A stretch of DNA of 7,144 nucleotides from Candidatus Roizmanbacteria bacterium (GTDB taxonomy: Bacteria > Patescibacteriota > Microgenomatia > UBA1406 > GWC2-37-13), in the NCBI GenBank assembly GCA_027002315.1, contig JALWZV010000024.1:1-7144 (forward strand). The letters run 5' to 3'. Positions 1 to 7,144 of this stretch are shown here, one piece after another (position 1 is the stretch's first letter; every line of letters begins with the position of its first letter). The translations under genes and the position numbers were made by a program. The notes under the pieces were generated by a model. That model was not told where the DNA came from, did no database searches, and worked only from the letters and a program-made list of their open reading frames with translations.

Positions 1-1462
1 GAGAAAAGGTTATTAATTCCTTCTTTTGAATTTTTGTTGTAACTGGTTCTATAAAAACCTCCTTGAAGTTATCACCATCATTTTTATAAGTTCCTGCTGA
101 TAATGGGTAATCATCTTCTTTACCGTGAATAACAAAGACAATATGATTTAAATCCAGGGAATGAAAATAATCTATCTGAGATGTTTTTTGCCATGTTGGA
201 TCAACGCCTCTCCACACCTCTTTTTGTGTATCGAAATATTCTGGCCACGAATGCAATATATCTCCTTTAGATAAAACAGGTCTTAGCTGTTTATTTCTGG
301 AAAATCCATAACCATTAATTTCTCTTGAATATAAACCTTTTTCTCTTGATAGAGCAATAAATAAATCTGAAAACTCCAAACAAACAGCAAAATTTGGATT
401 TTTTAATGATTTAGATGCCCCAAGTCTTATATTTTTACTATCTTTTTTCTCAAAACTATAATTCAATGAGTCTATCGTATAGTTGAAAATTTCTTGAGGT
501 GTGTTTATATTTTTCGGTATTTGACTCTCCTCTAATCGCCAGTATTTTGTTTCTCTTAATAGGTATTTTTTTTGTTCTTTAAAAAGCTCTTTTTCTATAG
601 GTAAATATTCATTTCTTGGTTTTGGATATGTCAATATATAACCTTGAAAAATGATTTTCATAGACTCTTTTGGTTTTAAAAAATATTTTGCTAAATAATT
701 TCCATCCGAGTCTATATAAGTTTCTTTTGGTTTAGGAAGAACTTTGTCAATAAATATTTTTTGATAAAGTGTATCAGGAGGAAATGCTATCTCTGTGTAA
801 ATTGGAATAACTTTTGGATTAGATATTTGATAGATAAGCTTTGTTTTGTAAATCTGCTTGTCACCAAAAACTGCGTATATGGTTTTTGTTGAGGGATTTA
901 TCCATGTTATTATGTTGTTTGCTATATTTGTTGGAACTGGTTTTGCTATTGATATTTTTTTTGTTGTGTTAGGAGGAAGGTGAACATTTATAGTATAGTC
1001 ATGATAAGAGTTTTCTATTGTTGGTAGTATTACCTCCCAAATATTGCCATTTTTTTGAAATAAATTCTTTTGAAAAAAGTTGATGCTTATTTCATTATTA
1101 AATCCCTTACCAATATTTGGAGATTTAATTGGAACAGTAATCCTCACTGTTTTGTCTTTATTTTCTATTAAAGGTTGAACAAGATAAGAATTAGACAATG
1201 TTGATATATTGCTTATAGAAAATGAACTTGGAAACACTAAAGAAAACTTTTTAATGTAAACATTAGAAGCAAGGTTTTTTATTTGAATTTTAATTTTCAC
1301 TCTTGTATCTATGGAGTTTCCTTTATCTTCTAAAAAGTAATCAGTGGAGTATTTGATATGAAATTCTTTAGGTTCTGATGTTTGGGAAAGGACAGAACTA
1401 GGATAGATATAAATTGTTAATAAAAACACGAGGATGAAAAATATTTTTTTCATAAAATCCAT
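1..1462 (-). CDS. Secreted transglutaminase-like protein, C-terminus cut by window edge
   Basis: The reading frame is open from an ATG at 1462 to the left edge, giving 487 codons with no stop, so the gene continues outside the window. The N-terminus (MDFMKKIFFILVFLLTIYIY, then PSSVLS) is a typical signal peptide, so the protein is probably exported. Residues about 30-320 are beta-rich with no motif I recognise. Residues about 350-430 match the transglutaminase-like (papain-fold) core: Cys361 in NFAVCLEFSDLFIALSREKG, His404 in ILHSWPEYF and Asp421 in GVDPTW give the Cys-His-Asp triad with normal order and spacing. Members of this superfamily act as proteases, peptidases or crosslinkers; the substrate here cannot be told, but a surface or cell-envelope role is plausible. 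An in-frame ATG at 1453 is the alternative start. I prefer 1462 because the extended -10 at 1469-1477 would place the transcript start on it. The family call is firm, the function is not. Confidence 0.85.
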   Translation of the reverse strand, partial: MDFMKKIFFILVFLLTIYIYPSSVLSQTSEPKEFHIKYSTDYFLEDKGNSIDTRVKIKIQIKNLASNVYIKKFSLVFPSSFSISNISTLSNSYLVQPLIENKDKTVRITVPIKSPNIGKGFNNEISINFFQKNLFQKNGNIWEVILPTIENSYHDYTINVHLPPNTTKKISIAKPVPTNIANNIITWINPSTKTIYAVFGDKQIYKTKLIYQISNPKVIPIYTEIAFPPDTLYQKIFIDKVLPKPKETYIDSDGNYLAKYFLKPKESMKIIFQGYILTYPKPRNEYLPIEKELFKEQKKYLLRETKYWRLEESQIPKNINTPQEIFNYTIDSLNYSFEKKDSKNIRLGASKSLKNPNFAVCLEFSDLFIALSREKGLYSREINGYGFSRNKQLRPVLSKGDILHSWPEYFDTQKEVWRGVDPTWQKTSQIDYFHSLDLNHIVFVIHGKEDDYPLSAGTYKNDGDNFKEVFIEPVTTKIQKKELITFS

Positions 1463-1468
1463 AAAATC

Positions 1469-1477
1469 ATTATAGCA
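1469..1477 (-). promoter_or_regulatory. Extended -10 promoter of the transglutaminase-like gene
   Basis: On the minus strand this reads TGCTATAAT, a perfect extended -10 element. Only 6 nt separate it from the ATG at 1462, so transcription should start at or next to the start codon. No -35 consensus lies 16-18 nt upstream and there is no Shine-Dalgarno sequence. Confidence 0.7.
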
Positions 1478-1524
1478 ACAAGTTTTAATAGATTTTTACC
1501 TATGTGTTATGAATTATAAATTTA

Positions 1525-1548
1525 CTTGTGTTGTAGAGCTACACAAAG
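1525..1548 (-). other. Small hairpin downstream of the release factor gene
   Basis: The minus strand contains TGTAGCTCTACA (5-bp arms, 2-nt loop) nested in an alternative pairing of TTGTGT with ACACAA. It begins 17 nt after the release factor stop codon. It could be a weak terminator or an mRNA 3' end structure, but no T-run follows, so a standard intrinsic terminator is not supported. Confidence 0.3.
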
Positions 1549-1564
1549 CAACATTATGAGAGGT

Positions 1565-2272
1565 TTATTTTAGTGTTTTTTTAAGTACCTTGAATATTTT
1601 ATCCCATTTACCCTGACTGATTATGTTTTCTAAATTGTAGAAACTTTTTTTTATTCTGTGGTCAGTAACTCTGTTTTGAGGAAAATTATAAGTACGTATT
1701 TTTTCCGATCTGTCCCCTCGATCTATGTTTTTAATAAAAGAGTCTTGTGTTCCCTTTGTTTTGTTCTCCTCGAGCTGATAAAGTTTTGATTTTAATAGTT
1801 GTAGAGCTATCTGACGGTTAGCTTCTTGATACCTTTCTCTGCTAGCCGTAACAGTAATCCCGGTTGGTTTATGGGTCAATCTTACGGCGGTAGAGACCTT
1901 GTTAACATTTTGACCTCCATGTCCACCACTTCTAAAAAATTGCCATTGTAGATCATTTCCATTTATTTTTATACTAGATTCTAAGACCTGTGGTAGTACC
2001 ATGATTACTGCAGTAGAGGTATGGACTCTTCCCCTTTTTTCGGTTGTAGGTATTCTCTGAACTCTATGCACACCTGTTTCATACTTAAATATATTAAAAA
2101 CATCATCACCCTTAAGTTTAACAATAGATTCATCTAAATATTTAAACTTAATATTATGTTTTTGAGCGTATTTAATATACGAAAGCAGGAGTTCTTTTCC
2201 CCAAATTTTTGCTTCTTCTCCTCCTACTCCAGGAATTGTTTCTATGATCGCAATATCTGAGTTTATTTGCAT
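1565..2272 (-). CDS. prfA: Peptide chain release factor 1, lacking N-terminal domain 1
   Basis: This 235-residue protein is a class I release factor. It reads stop codons in the ribosomal A site and triggers hydrolysis of peptidyl-tRNA. The catalytic GGQ is at residues 119-121 (SGGHGGQNVNK). The stop-codon recognition tripeptide is PTT at 75-77 in HRVQRIPTTEKRGRVHTS, the PxT type of RF1 (UAA/UAG), not the SPF of RF2. The C-terminal RGDRSEKIRTYNFPQNRVTDHRI is also RF1-like. Usual RF1 length is about 360 residues. This one begins just before the IETIPGVGGEEA segment, so about 110 N-terminal residues (domain 1) are absent. An in-frame TAA at 2279-2281 lies just upstream of the ATG, so the short form is not a start-choice artefact. 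No prmC or RF2 gene is in the window. The gene directly follows the 16S trailer stem, with no terminator between, and may be co-transcribed with it. A rescue factor of the PrfH type is less likely because the PxT motif is kept. Confidence 0.88.
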   Translation of the reverse strand: MQINSDIAIIETIPGVGGEEAKIWGKELLLSYIKYAQKHNIKFKYLDESIVKLKGDDVFNIFKYETGVHRVQRIPTTEKRGRVHTSTAVIMVLPQVLESSIKINGNDLQWQFFRSGGHGGQNVNKVSTAVRLTHKPTGITVTASRERYQEANRQIALQLLKSKLYQLEENKTKGTQDSFIKNIDRGDRSEKIRTYNFPQNRVTDHRIKKSFYNLENIISQGKWDKIFKVLKKTLK

Positions 2273-2298
2273 TGTATTTTATGTATTGTTCAAGTTGG

Positions 2299-2332
2299 AA
2301 ATAAGTTTTAGGCTAGTAATCGGGCCAGGAAG
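2299..2332 (-). other. 16S rRNA processing stem, 3' arm
   Basis: The trailer of the 16S transcript is complementary to its leader at 3858-3891. The core 29 nt (2304-2332) pair with 3858-3886 through 25 Watson-Crick pairs, three G-U pairs and one A-C mismatch. A further 4 bp follow after one T-T mismatch. Such stems enclosing the mature 16S are normally cut by RNase III. The arm ends 26 nt before the release factor ATG. Confidence 0.8.
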
Positions 2333-2340
2333 AAAAAAAG

Positions 2341-3842
<1,502 letters not shown>

Positions 3843-3857
3843 AGGTTTGATTAGGTA

Positions 3858-3891
3858 CTTCCTAACCCAATTACTAGCTTAAAACTAATTT
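3858..3891 (-). other. 16S rRNA processing stem, 5' arm
   Basis: This is the leader half of the stem that pairs with the trailer at 2299-2332. It lies 15 nt upstream of the estimated mature 5' end and about 30 nt downstream of the predicted transcription start. The two arms differ at four positions of 29, and three of these are tolerated as G-U pairs, which indicates selection on RNA pairing. Confidence 0.8.
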
Positions 3892-3929
3892 TTAAAGTGC
3901 AAAAAAACAACTTCCAACGAAGCTTGGAT

Positions 3930-3959
3930 ATTTTAACAAAACAGAACGAGTTATGTCAA
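3930..3959 (-). promoter_or_regulatory. Strong promoter of the 16S rRNA gene
   Basis: On the minus strand the -35 is a perfect TTGACA (3954-3959), followed by an 18-nt spacer and TAAAAT (3930-3935), which is extended by TGT. The start would fall near 3923, leaving a leader of about 80 nt. It is the only promoter in the window with a consensus -35, as expected for an rRNA gene. Confidence 0.85.
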
Positions 3960-3990
3960 TACTATTTCGTTTTAAATAACTTAAATCTAA

Positions 3991-3999
3991 TGGTATCAT
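3991..3999 (+). promoter_or_regulatory. Extended -10 promoter of the phosphoribosyltransferase gene
   Basis: The element reads TGGTATCAT, one base from the ideal extended -10, and ends 6 nt before the ATG at 4006. There is no clear -35 and no Shine-Dalgarno, so a leaderless mRNA is predicted. It lies back to back with the 16S promoter. Confidence 0.6.
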
Positions 4000-4005
4000 A
4001 TTTTT

Positions 4006-4635
4006 ATGAAAAAGACACCTGGTTTCAAAGAAATACGTTTTAAGGATGACGATATTTCCTTTTTACCTATATTGTGGGATGAACTAGATCAACTAGTCTT
4101 TAAGTTAAGTAAAGAGATTAAGAGCGAAAAAATCGATGTAGGCATAGACAGAATTGTCACTTTAGCTAAAGGTGGTTGGCCTATGACCTACTCTTTGGTT
4201 AACTATCTAAGTATAAACAAGGTTGCGAGTATAGGAGTAAAGTTTTACACAGGAATAGGTAAACACCTAAAACACCCAAAGATTTATCAAAATATTCCAG
4301 TTTCAATCTATAATGAAAAAGTATTACTTTTCGATGATGTTTCGGACACAGGTTCTTCTTTAAGATATGTTAAGGATCATTTATTAAATATTGGAGCTAA
4401 GAAGGTTTATACCGCAACCATATTTTATAAACCTCACTCAACTTTTAAACCTGATTTTTACGGTTTAGAAACATCTTCTTGGATAATATTTCCTTATGAC
4501 GGTCCAGCAATGATAAAGATGTTGAAAGAAAAGTGGGAGAAAAACGACCTCCCAAAAAATAAGATAATCGAACGTCTTCAAAAATTGAAGATAAAAAAAG
4601 ATGTAATTGATTTTTATTATAACTATTCTGACTGA
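4006..4635 (+). CDS. Purine-type phosphoribosyltransferase
   Basis: This 209-residue cytosolic enzyme belongs to the type I phosphoribosyltransferase family, which transfers ribose-5-phosphate from PRPP to a base (or the reverse). The PRPP-binding signature is VLLFDDVSDTGSS at residues 106-118, with the acidic pair Asp110-Asp111. The pyrophosphate loop is LAKGGWP at 53-59. A conserved SSWIIFPYDGP at 157-167 resembles the W-x-x-[FY]-P-W/Y segment of the guanine/xanthine/hypoxanthine enzymes found in archaea and in some bacteria (COG2236-like), so a purine salvage role is my best guess. The base specificity cannot be read from sequence. The C-terminal 40 residues are Lys-rich and helical. The start at 4006 is the first ATG after an extended -10 only 6 nt away. 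The stop (TGA) overlaps the converging histidine phosphatase gene by 13 bp. It is transcribed divergently from 16S. Confidence 0.85.
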   Translation: MKKTPGFKEIRFKDDDISFLPILWDELDQLVFKLSKEIKSEKIDVGIDRIVTLAKGGWPMTYSLVNYLSINKVASIGVKFYTGIGKHLKHPKIYQNIPVSIYNEKVLLFDDVSDTGSSLRYVKDHLLNIGAKKVYTATIFYKPHSTFKPDFYGLETSSWIIFPYDGPAMIKMLKEKWEKNDLPKNKIIERLQKLKIKKDVIDFYYNYSD

Positions 4636-5261
4636 GAAGGTATCGTTACACCCTCCATCTTCTTTACTCTTATTTCATTTCCATCGGTCTCTATTTTTAC
4701 AAAAGCGGTGTTTTTTACGTGTATCTTCCAGTACTCATTTGTTTTAATAAAACCCAACTTAGACAAAATCATTCTAAGCGCTGTTCCATGAGTTACCACC
4801 AATACTTTTTTCCCGGGATACGCAAAAGCAGTTTGTCGAATAAACGTCAGCAACCTTGAGACTACACTCTCAAACGTCTCTATGTTGTGCTTTTTCTCTA
4901 ATAACTCTCTATTTTTCAAATCAACTAGTTCTAAAAATTTCTTTTTAAAATCCAAGAATTTCTCTCCCTCCATTTTCCCTAAAAATCTTTCTCTTATCAT
5001 TTTGGTTGTGCTTATTATAAGTTTCCTTTCCTTTGCAATTATCTCAGCAGTTTGTTTTGCACGAAATAAGTCGGAAGAAAATATTGCGTCAAATTTTACA
5101 TTCTTTAACTTTTTATGAAGAACTAAGGCCTGTTCTTTTCCTTTGCTATTTAAGGGAATATTTTTTTGCCCTTGCATTATTCCCATCTTGTTCCAATCAG
5201 TTTCACCGTGTCTAACAAGATATATTGTACATGGATTGTTGAGATTTAGACTCTTTTGCAT
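4623..5261 (-). CDS. Histidine phosphatase family protein (phosphoglycerate mutase-like)
   Basis: This 212-residue protein has the full active-site set of the histidine phosphatase superfamily. The RHG motif (IYLVRHGETDWN) puts the phospho-accepting His at residue 18. Arg67 sits in FSSDLFRAKQTAEII, the acid Glu91 in MIRERFLGKMEGEKF, and the second His at 158 in VLVVTHGTALRMIL. These enzymes form a phosphohistidine intermediate while removing or moving phosphate on small molecules. Members include cofactor-dependent phosphoglycerate mutase, fructose-2,6-bisphosphatase-like, alpha-ribazole phosphatase and broad-specificity phosphatases. The length (about 210) and the MEG-type motif fit the phosphatase branch (GpmB/CobC-like) better than glycolytic mutase, but the substrate is unknown. 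The stop is TAG and overlaps the opposing phosphoribosyltransferase gene by 13 bp. An extended -10 lies 8 nt upstream of the ATG, with no Shine-Dalgarno. Confidence 0.88.
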   Translation of the reverse strand: MQKSLNLNNPCTIYLVRHGETDWNKMGIMQGQKNIPLNSKGKEQALVLHKKLKNVKFDAIFSSDLFRAKQTAEIIAKERKLIISTTKMIRERFLGKMEGEKFLDFKKKFLELVDLKNRELLEKKHNIETFESVVSRLLTFIRQTAFAYPGKKVLVVTHGTALRMILSKLGFIKTNEYWKIHVKNTAFVKIETDGNEIRVKKMEGVTIPSQSE

Positions 5262-5269
5262 AGAAAAAA

Positions 5270-5278
5270 ATTATAACA
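5270..5278 (-). promoter_or_regulatory. Extended -10 promoter of the histidine phosphatase gene
   Basis: The minus strand reads TGTTATAAT, a perfect extended -10, ending 8 nt before the ATG at 5261. No -35 consensus is present. The predicted start is within 0-2 nt of the initiation codon. Confidence 0.7.
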
Positions 5279-5298
5279 CACAACAAACTTCTCACTGG

Positions 5299-5307
5299 TG
5301 GTATAAT
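5299..5307 (+). promoter_or_regulatory. Extended -10 promoter of the inositol-monophosphatase-family gene
   Basis: The element reads TGGTATAAT, a perfect extended -10, ending 7 nt before the ATG at 5315. No -35 consensus and no Shine-Dalgarno are seen. It lies only 20 bp from the divergent -10 of the histidine phosphatase gene, so two polymerases could hardly bind at once. Confidence 0.7.
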
Positions 5308-5314
5308 TTTTGCT

Positions 5315-6130
5315 ATGTATGACAAAGAAATAAAGGTTATTAAGAAAATTATCCCCACTCTTTTTTCTAAAGTCAGAAAAGAATTCTTCTCCCAAGATGA
5401 AAACTTTACCTTGAAGAAAGATAACACATTTGTAACACCAACAGATAAAGCCGTTGAAAAATTATTAATAAAGCACATCTCTCATCACTTTCCCAAAGAC
5501 AGTTTTTTATCAGAGGAGACTCAGACAAAAACGCTTTGCACTAAAGGACGTGTTTGGTTAATTGATCCCATTTGTGGAACCAGCAACTTTGCTCTGAAGA
5601 TACCCTTTTTCACAACCAATATCACTCTTTTGATCTCAGGAAAACCAGTCTTGACCTTTTCCTTAGACTATATAAATCAAGATTACTACTGGGCTGTCGA
5701 TGACAAAGAAGGTGTTTTTAACAAAAAAGGCATCGTTCCATTAAGCTTTAAGCATAAAAAAAGAATCGTTTTTAACTTTGGATATATTATTTCACAAGGA
5801 ACCAAAAAACACAAAGAAGCTGTTGGTGACATTAGAAAGGAGCTTTTTGTGAATCATGAGTACAGAACATACACCTACTCATCCTCGCTTGGGTTTGTTT
5901 ACGCCGCGATCAATAAAAAAATATCTGGCTTTATGGTTACCTTTACTAAACCCTGGGATTTTGTCTCAGGAGCTTATTTAATCGAGAAAAATGGAGGAAT
6001 TGCGACTGATTTTGAAGGAAAACCTTGGAGCTGTAAGAGTAAGAACATAATAGCAACCCCATTTAAAGAGGTTTACCAAAAGATATTCCCTGTTATTAAA
6101 AAATACTGGCCTAAATCTAAGTCTGCTTAA
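5315..6130 (+). CDS. Inositol monophosphatase family protein with an altered metal site
   Basis: This 271-residue protein has the inositol monophosphatase/FBPase-like (Mg2+-dependent phosphatase) fold signatures. TPTDKAVEK carries Asp44, FLSEET carries Glu67/68, the signature loop is WLIDPICGTSNF at 81-92, and PWDFVSGAYLIEKNGG carries Asp215. Family members hydrolyse inositol phosphates, 3'-phosphoadenosine phosphates or related sugar phosphates. The usual signature is DP(I/V)DGTxNF. Here the second Asp (Asp93 in human IMPA1, a metal ligand) is Cys87, codon TGT. The other ligands (Asp84, Asp215, Glu67) and Thr89 are kept. The enzyme may therefore be weak, changed in metal use, or a non-catalytic relative. 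The reading frame is intact and of normal length, so it is not an obvious pseudogene. The start follows an extended -10 by 7 nt. The stop is 3 nt from the end of the converging DUF62 gene. The substrate is unknown. Confidence 0.85.
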   Translation: MYDKEIKVIKKIIPTLFSKVRKEFFSQDENFTLKKDNTFVTPTDKAVEKLLIKHISHHFPKDSFLSEETQTKTLCTKGRVWLIDPICGTSNFALKIPFFTTNITLLISGKPVLTFSLDYINQDYYWAVDDKEGVFNKKGIVPLSFKHKKRIVFNFGYIISQGTKKHKEAVGDIRKELFVNHEYRTYTYSSSLGFVYAAINKKISGFMVTFTKPWDFVSGAYLIEKNGGIATDFEGKPWSCKSKNIIATPFKEVYQKIFPVIKKYWPKSKSA

Positions 6131-6133
6131 AGA

Positions 6134-6958
6134 TTACTTAATCTCAATTTTCATTCCTGGTCTTACGTTTTTGAAGAAAGATGTTCCTGTTTTGTGATTT
6201 TGTTCTTTAAAGTGTGTCCAGGCCGATATTTCTAAGTAAGGGTTATCTTTTTTTCCTGATGATCCAGGATACACAACAAGTTTTCCAACCTCTCCTCCAA
6301 ATAAGTTATCGACATAAGTTGCTGTTTGAGTTATGCCGTTTATTTTTACCTTCAACTCATCCTCAAACTCATACTTACCCTTAAAATCTTCCATTGTAAT
6401 TGTGGTTTTTATGTTTCCATAGTTATCAATATGTCCAACGTAAAAATCTGTCAAAACAGGGATAACATTTGTCGGTATCTCTTCCAAATCCAGCTCATCT
6501 TCCATATCTTCCATGAGATGAGCACTGACCCGCGAGTATAAATCTCGTGATCTAAACTGACTTCCCTTATCCAACCCTTTATACACGTACAGTTTCTCTA
6601 TCTTCGGTTTAATTAGTGAAAAGTCATATCCCGCATTTGGTCCACAAACGAACAACTGTGAATAAAGCCTTGCAACCACGAACTCAGCACCTTGAGATTC
6701 CTTTGCCTGTCTGTTTGTTTGTAATCTGGGATCCGTGTTTTGAAAGATAACTGTGTTTTGAGGTCGTCCAAACCTCTCCTCAATCTCAATTATCTGGTTC
6801 ATTAAGTAACTTGTGTGTAAAGTAGATGGAGTGCTTTCAACAAAAGATATAGGGGTTGAGTCACTCGGATTTTGTAAAAATCCTTCTACAACAGATTGAA
6901 ACTCTTGACATGTCAATGTGTCTGGTGCCCAATCAGCAACCACAATAAGTTTTTTCAT
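6134..6958 (-). CDS. SAM hydroxide adenosyltransferase (DUF62) homologue
   Basis: This 274-residue protein matches the DUF62 / SAM hydroxide adenosyltransferase family, relatives of the fluorinase and chlorinase that split S-adenosylmethionine with water into adenosine and methionine. Landmarks in order: VADWAPDTLTCQEF at the N-terminus (Asp9 and Asp13, in place of TDFGxxDxYV); NTDPRLQTNRQ at 74-84; FVCGPNAGYDF at 103-113 (family PDNG loop); FRSRDLYSRVSAHL at 135-148 (family FHGRDIFAPxAAHL); IDNYGNIKTTI in the C-terminal beta-barrel domain. Of the proposed Asp-Arg-His water-activating triad, Asp76 and Arg83 keep their 7-residue spacing, but the His appears to be Arg136. The activity may therefore differ. 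An acidic insert (MEDMEDELDLEE, residues 149-160) follows. The gene converges on its left neighbour with a 3-nt gap. No Shine-Dalgarno precedes the ATG, and its promoter is less clear than those of the other genes. Confidence 0.82.
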   Translation of the reverse strand: MKKLIVVADWAPDTLTCQEFQSVVEGFLQNPSDSTPISFVESTPSTLHTSYLMNQIIEIEERFGRPQNTVIFQNTDPRLQTNRQAKESQGAEFVVARLYSQLFVCGPNAGYDFSLIKPKIEKLYVYKGLDKGSQFRSRDLYSRVSAHLMEDMEDELDLEEIPTNVIPVLTDFYVGHIDNYGNIKTTITMEDFKGKYEFEDELKVKINGITQTATYVDNLFGGEVGKLVVYPGSSGKKDNPYLEISAWTHFKEQNHKTGTSFFKNVRPGMKIEIK

Positions 6959-6985
6959 GAGATTTGGGAATTAATAGAAAAGTTA

Positions 6986-7014
6986 ATACTATAAAATTTT
7001 CCATTTTAATGCAA
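6986..7014 (-). promoter_or_regulatory. Possible promoter of the DUF62 gene
   Basis: On the minus strand TTGCAT (7009-7014) and TAGTAT (6986-6991) are 17 nt apart, resembling a weak -35/-10 pair. It would give a leader of about 20 nt with no Shine-Dalgarno. A TATTAA at 6971-6976 is an alternative -10 nearer the start codon. Both are weak matches in AT-rich sequence. Confidence 0.3.
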
Positions 7015-7026
7015 GTTTTAGTCTTA

Positions 7027-7083
7027 TCTCACACAAGATGAGCATGAAATAAGGTTTGTTTCTCATACAAACTGAGCATAAAG
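7027..7083. repeat. Two copies of a 23-bp dyad-bearing direct repeat, period 34 bp
   Basis: Copies begin at 7027 and 7061 and agree at 18 of 23 positions. Each contains the dyad CTCAnACAAnnTGAG (7028-7042 and 7062-7076), that is, CTCA and TGAG arms 7 bp apart, followed by CAT. The pair sits between the DUF62 promoter region and a possible plus-strand gene. The form suits two operator sites for a dimeric regulator, but no regulator is identified. Confidence 0.5.
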
Positions 7084-7086
7084 AGA

Positions 7087-7142
7087 ACGGGTGTCTGGTC
7101 TAAAATAGCAATACTATGACAATTACTATGACCGACACCCGT
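7087..7142. repeat. GC-rich inverted repeat with 29-bp spacer
   Basis: The left arm ACGGGTGTCTGGTC (7087-7100) and right arm GACCGACACCCGT (7130-7142) are complementary over 13 bp with one bulged T. The spacer also holds a direct repeat of ACTATGAC, 12 bp apart (7113-7120 and 7125-7132). The arms are much richer in GC than the surroundings. It could be an operator, a hairpin in RNA or an element end; the window stops too soon to decide. Confidence 0.6.
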
Positions 7143-7144
7143 AT
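7116..7144 (+). CDS. Possible start of a plus-strand gene cut by window edge
   Basis: An open frame begins at ATG 7116 and reads MTITMTDTR before the edge, with a second in-frame ATG at 7128. A -10-like TAAAAT lies at 7101-7106, 9 nt before the first ATG, similar to the other genes here but without the TGn extension. Nine codons are too few to identify a product or to prove coding. It is listed because position and orientation (divergent from the DUF62 gene) are reasonable. Confidence 0.25.

Noticed and set aside
1452..1470. Seven-triplet mini reading frame starting at the ATG at 1470
   Set aside because: It lies upstream of the predicted transcript start at about 1462, so it would not be in the mRNA.
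1463..1564. Intrinsic terminator or tRNA between the release factor and transglutaminase-like genes
   Set aside because: Only a weak hairpin without a T-run is present, and the sequence cannot form a tRNA cloverleaf.
4882..5478. Small open frames at 4882-5118 (+), 5033-5215 (+) and 5212-5478 (-)
   Set aside because: They lie opposite or across two well-supported genes with full active-site motifs, and resemble no protein I know.
6326..6541. Open frame on the plus strand, 71 residues
   Set aside because: It is antisense to the DUF62 gene and has no recognisable features.
7021..7144. CRISPR array or insertion sequence end
   Set aside because: Only two degenerate repeat copies exist with 11 bp between them, and no transposase or target duplication is visible; the inverted repeat alone is not enough.

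Overview
This low-GC, gene-dense window looks like a Candidate Phyla Radiation (Patescibacteria) genome, most likely a Microgenomates (OP11)-type lineage. The evidence is a divergent bacterial 16S rRNA gene standing alone (no tRNA or 23S follows it), very short intergenic spaces, short coding sequences and AT-rich codon use. The lineage is inferred from the character of the 16S, not from a tree. TAA, TAG and TGA all serve as stops and no in-frame TGA is needed, so the genetic code is standard.

Layout, left to right. Positions 1-1462 (minus): a secreted transglutaminase-like protein whose C-terminus lies outside the window. 1565-2272 (minus): a release factor 1 that lacks the usual N-terminal domain. 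2341-3842 (minus): a complete 16S rRNA gene with a strong promoter (3930-3959) and a long leader/trailer processing stem. 4006-4635 (plus): a purine-type phosphoribosyltransferase. 4623-5261 (minus): a histidine phosphatase, overlapping the previous gene tail to tail. 5315-6130 (plus): an inositol-monophosphatase-family protein with an unusual Cys at a metal-ligand position. 6134-6958 (minus): a SAM hydroxide adenosyltransferase (DUF62) homologue. 6959-7144: an intergenic region with two copies of a dyad element and a GC-rich inverted repeat, possibly in front of a plus-strand gene that starts near 7116.

The genes do not form one pathway. 16S and release factor 1 both serve translation and may share a transcript. 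The phosphoribosyltransferase, two phosphatase-type enzymes and the SAM hydrolase homologue look like scattered nucleotide/phosphoester/cofactor housekeeping functions.

Two themes stand out. First, four protein genes have an extended -10 promoter (TGnTATAAT type) ending only 6-8 nt before the ATG and no Shine-Dalgarno sequence, which predicts leaderless mRNAs, although the 16S keeps an intact anti-Shine-Dalgarno. Second, the 16S has altered bases at normally near-invariant core positions. Several changes are paired and compensatory (505/526, 522/527, 923/1393, 1409/1491), so the gene is probably functional and truly divergent. No CRISPR array, tRNA, insertion sequence or defence system was seen.
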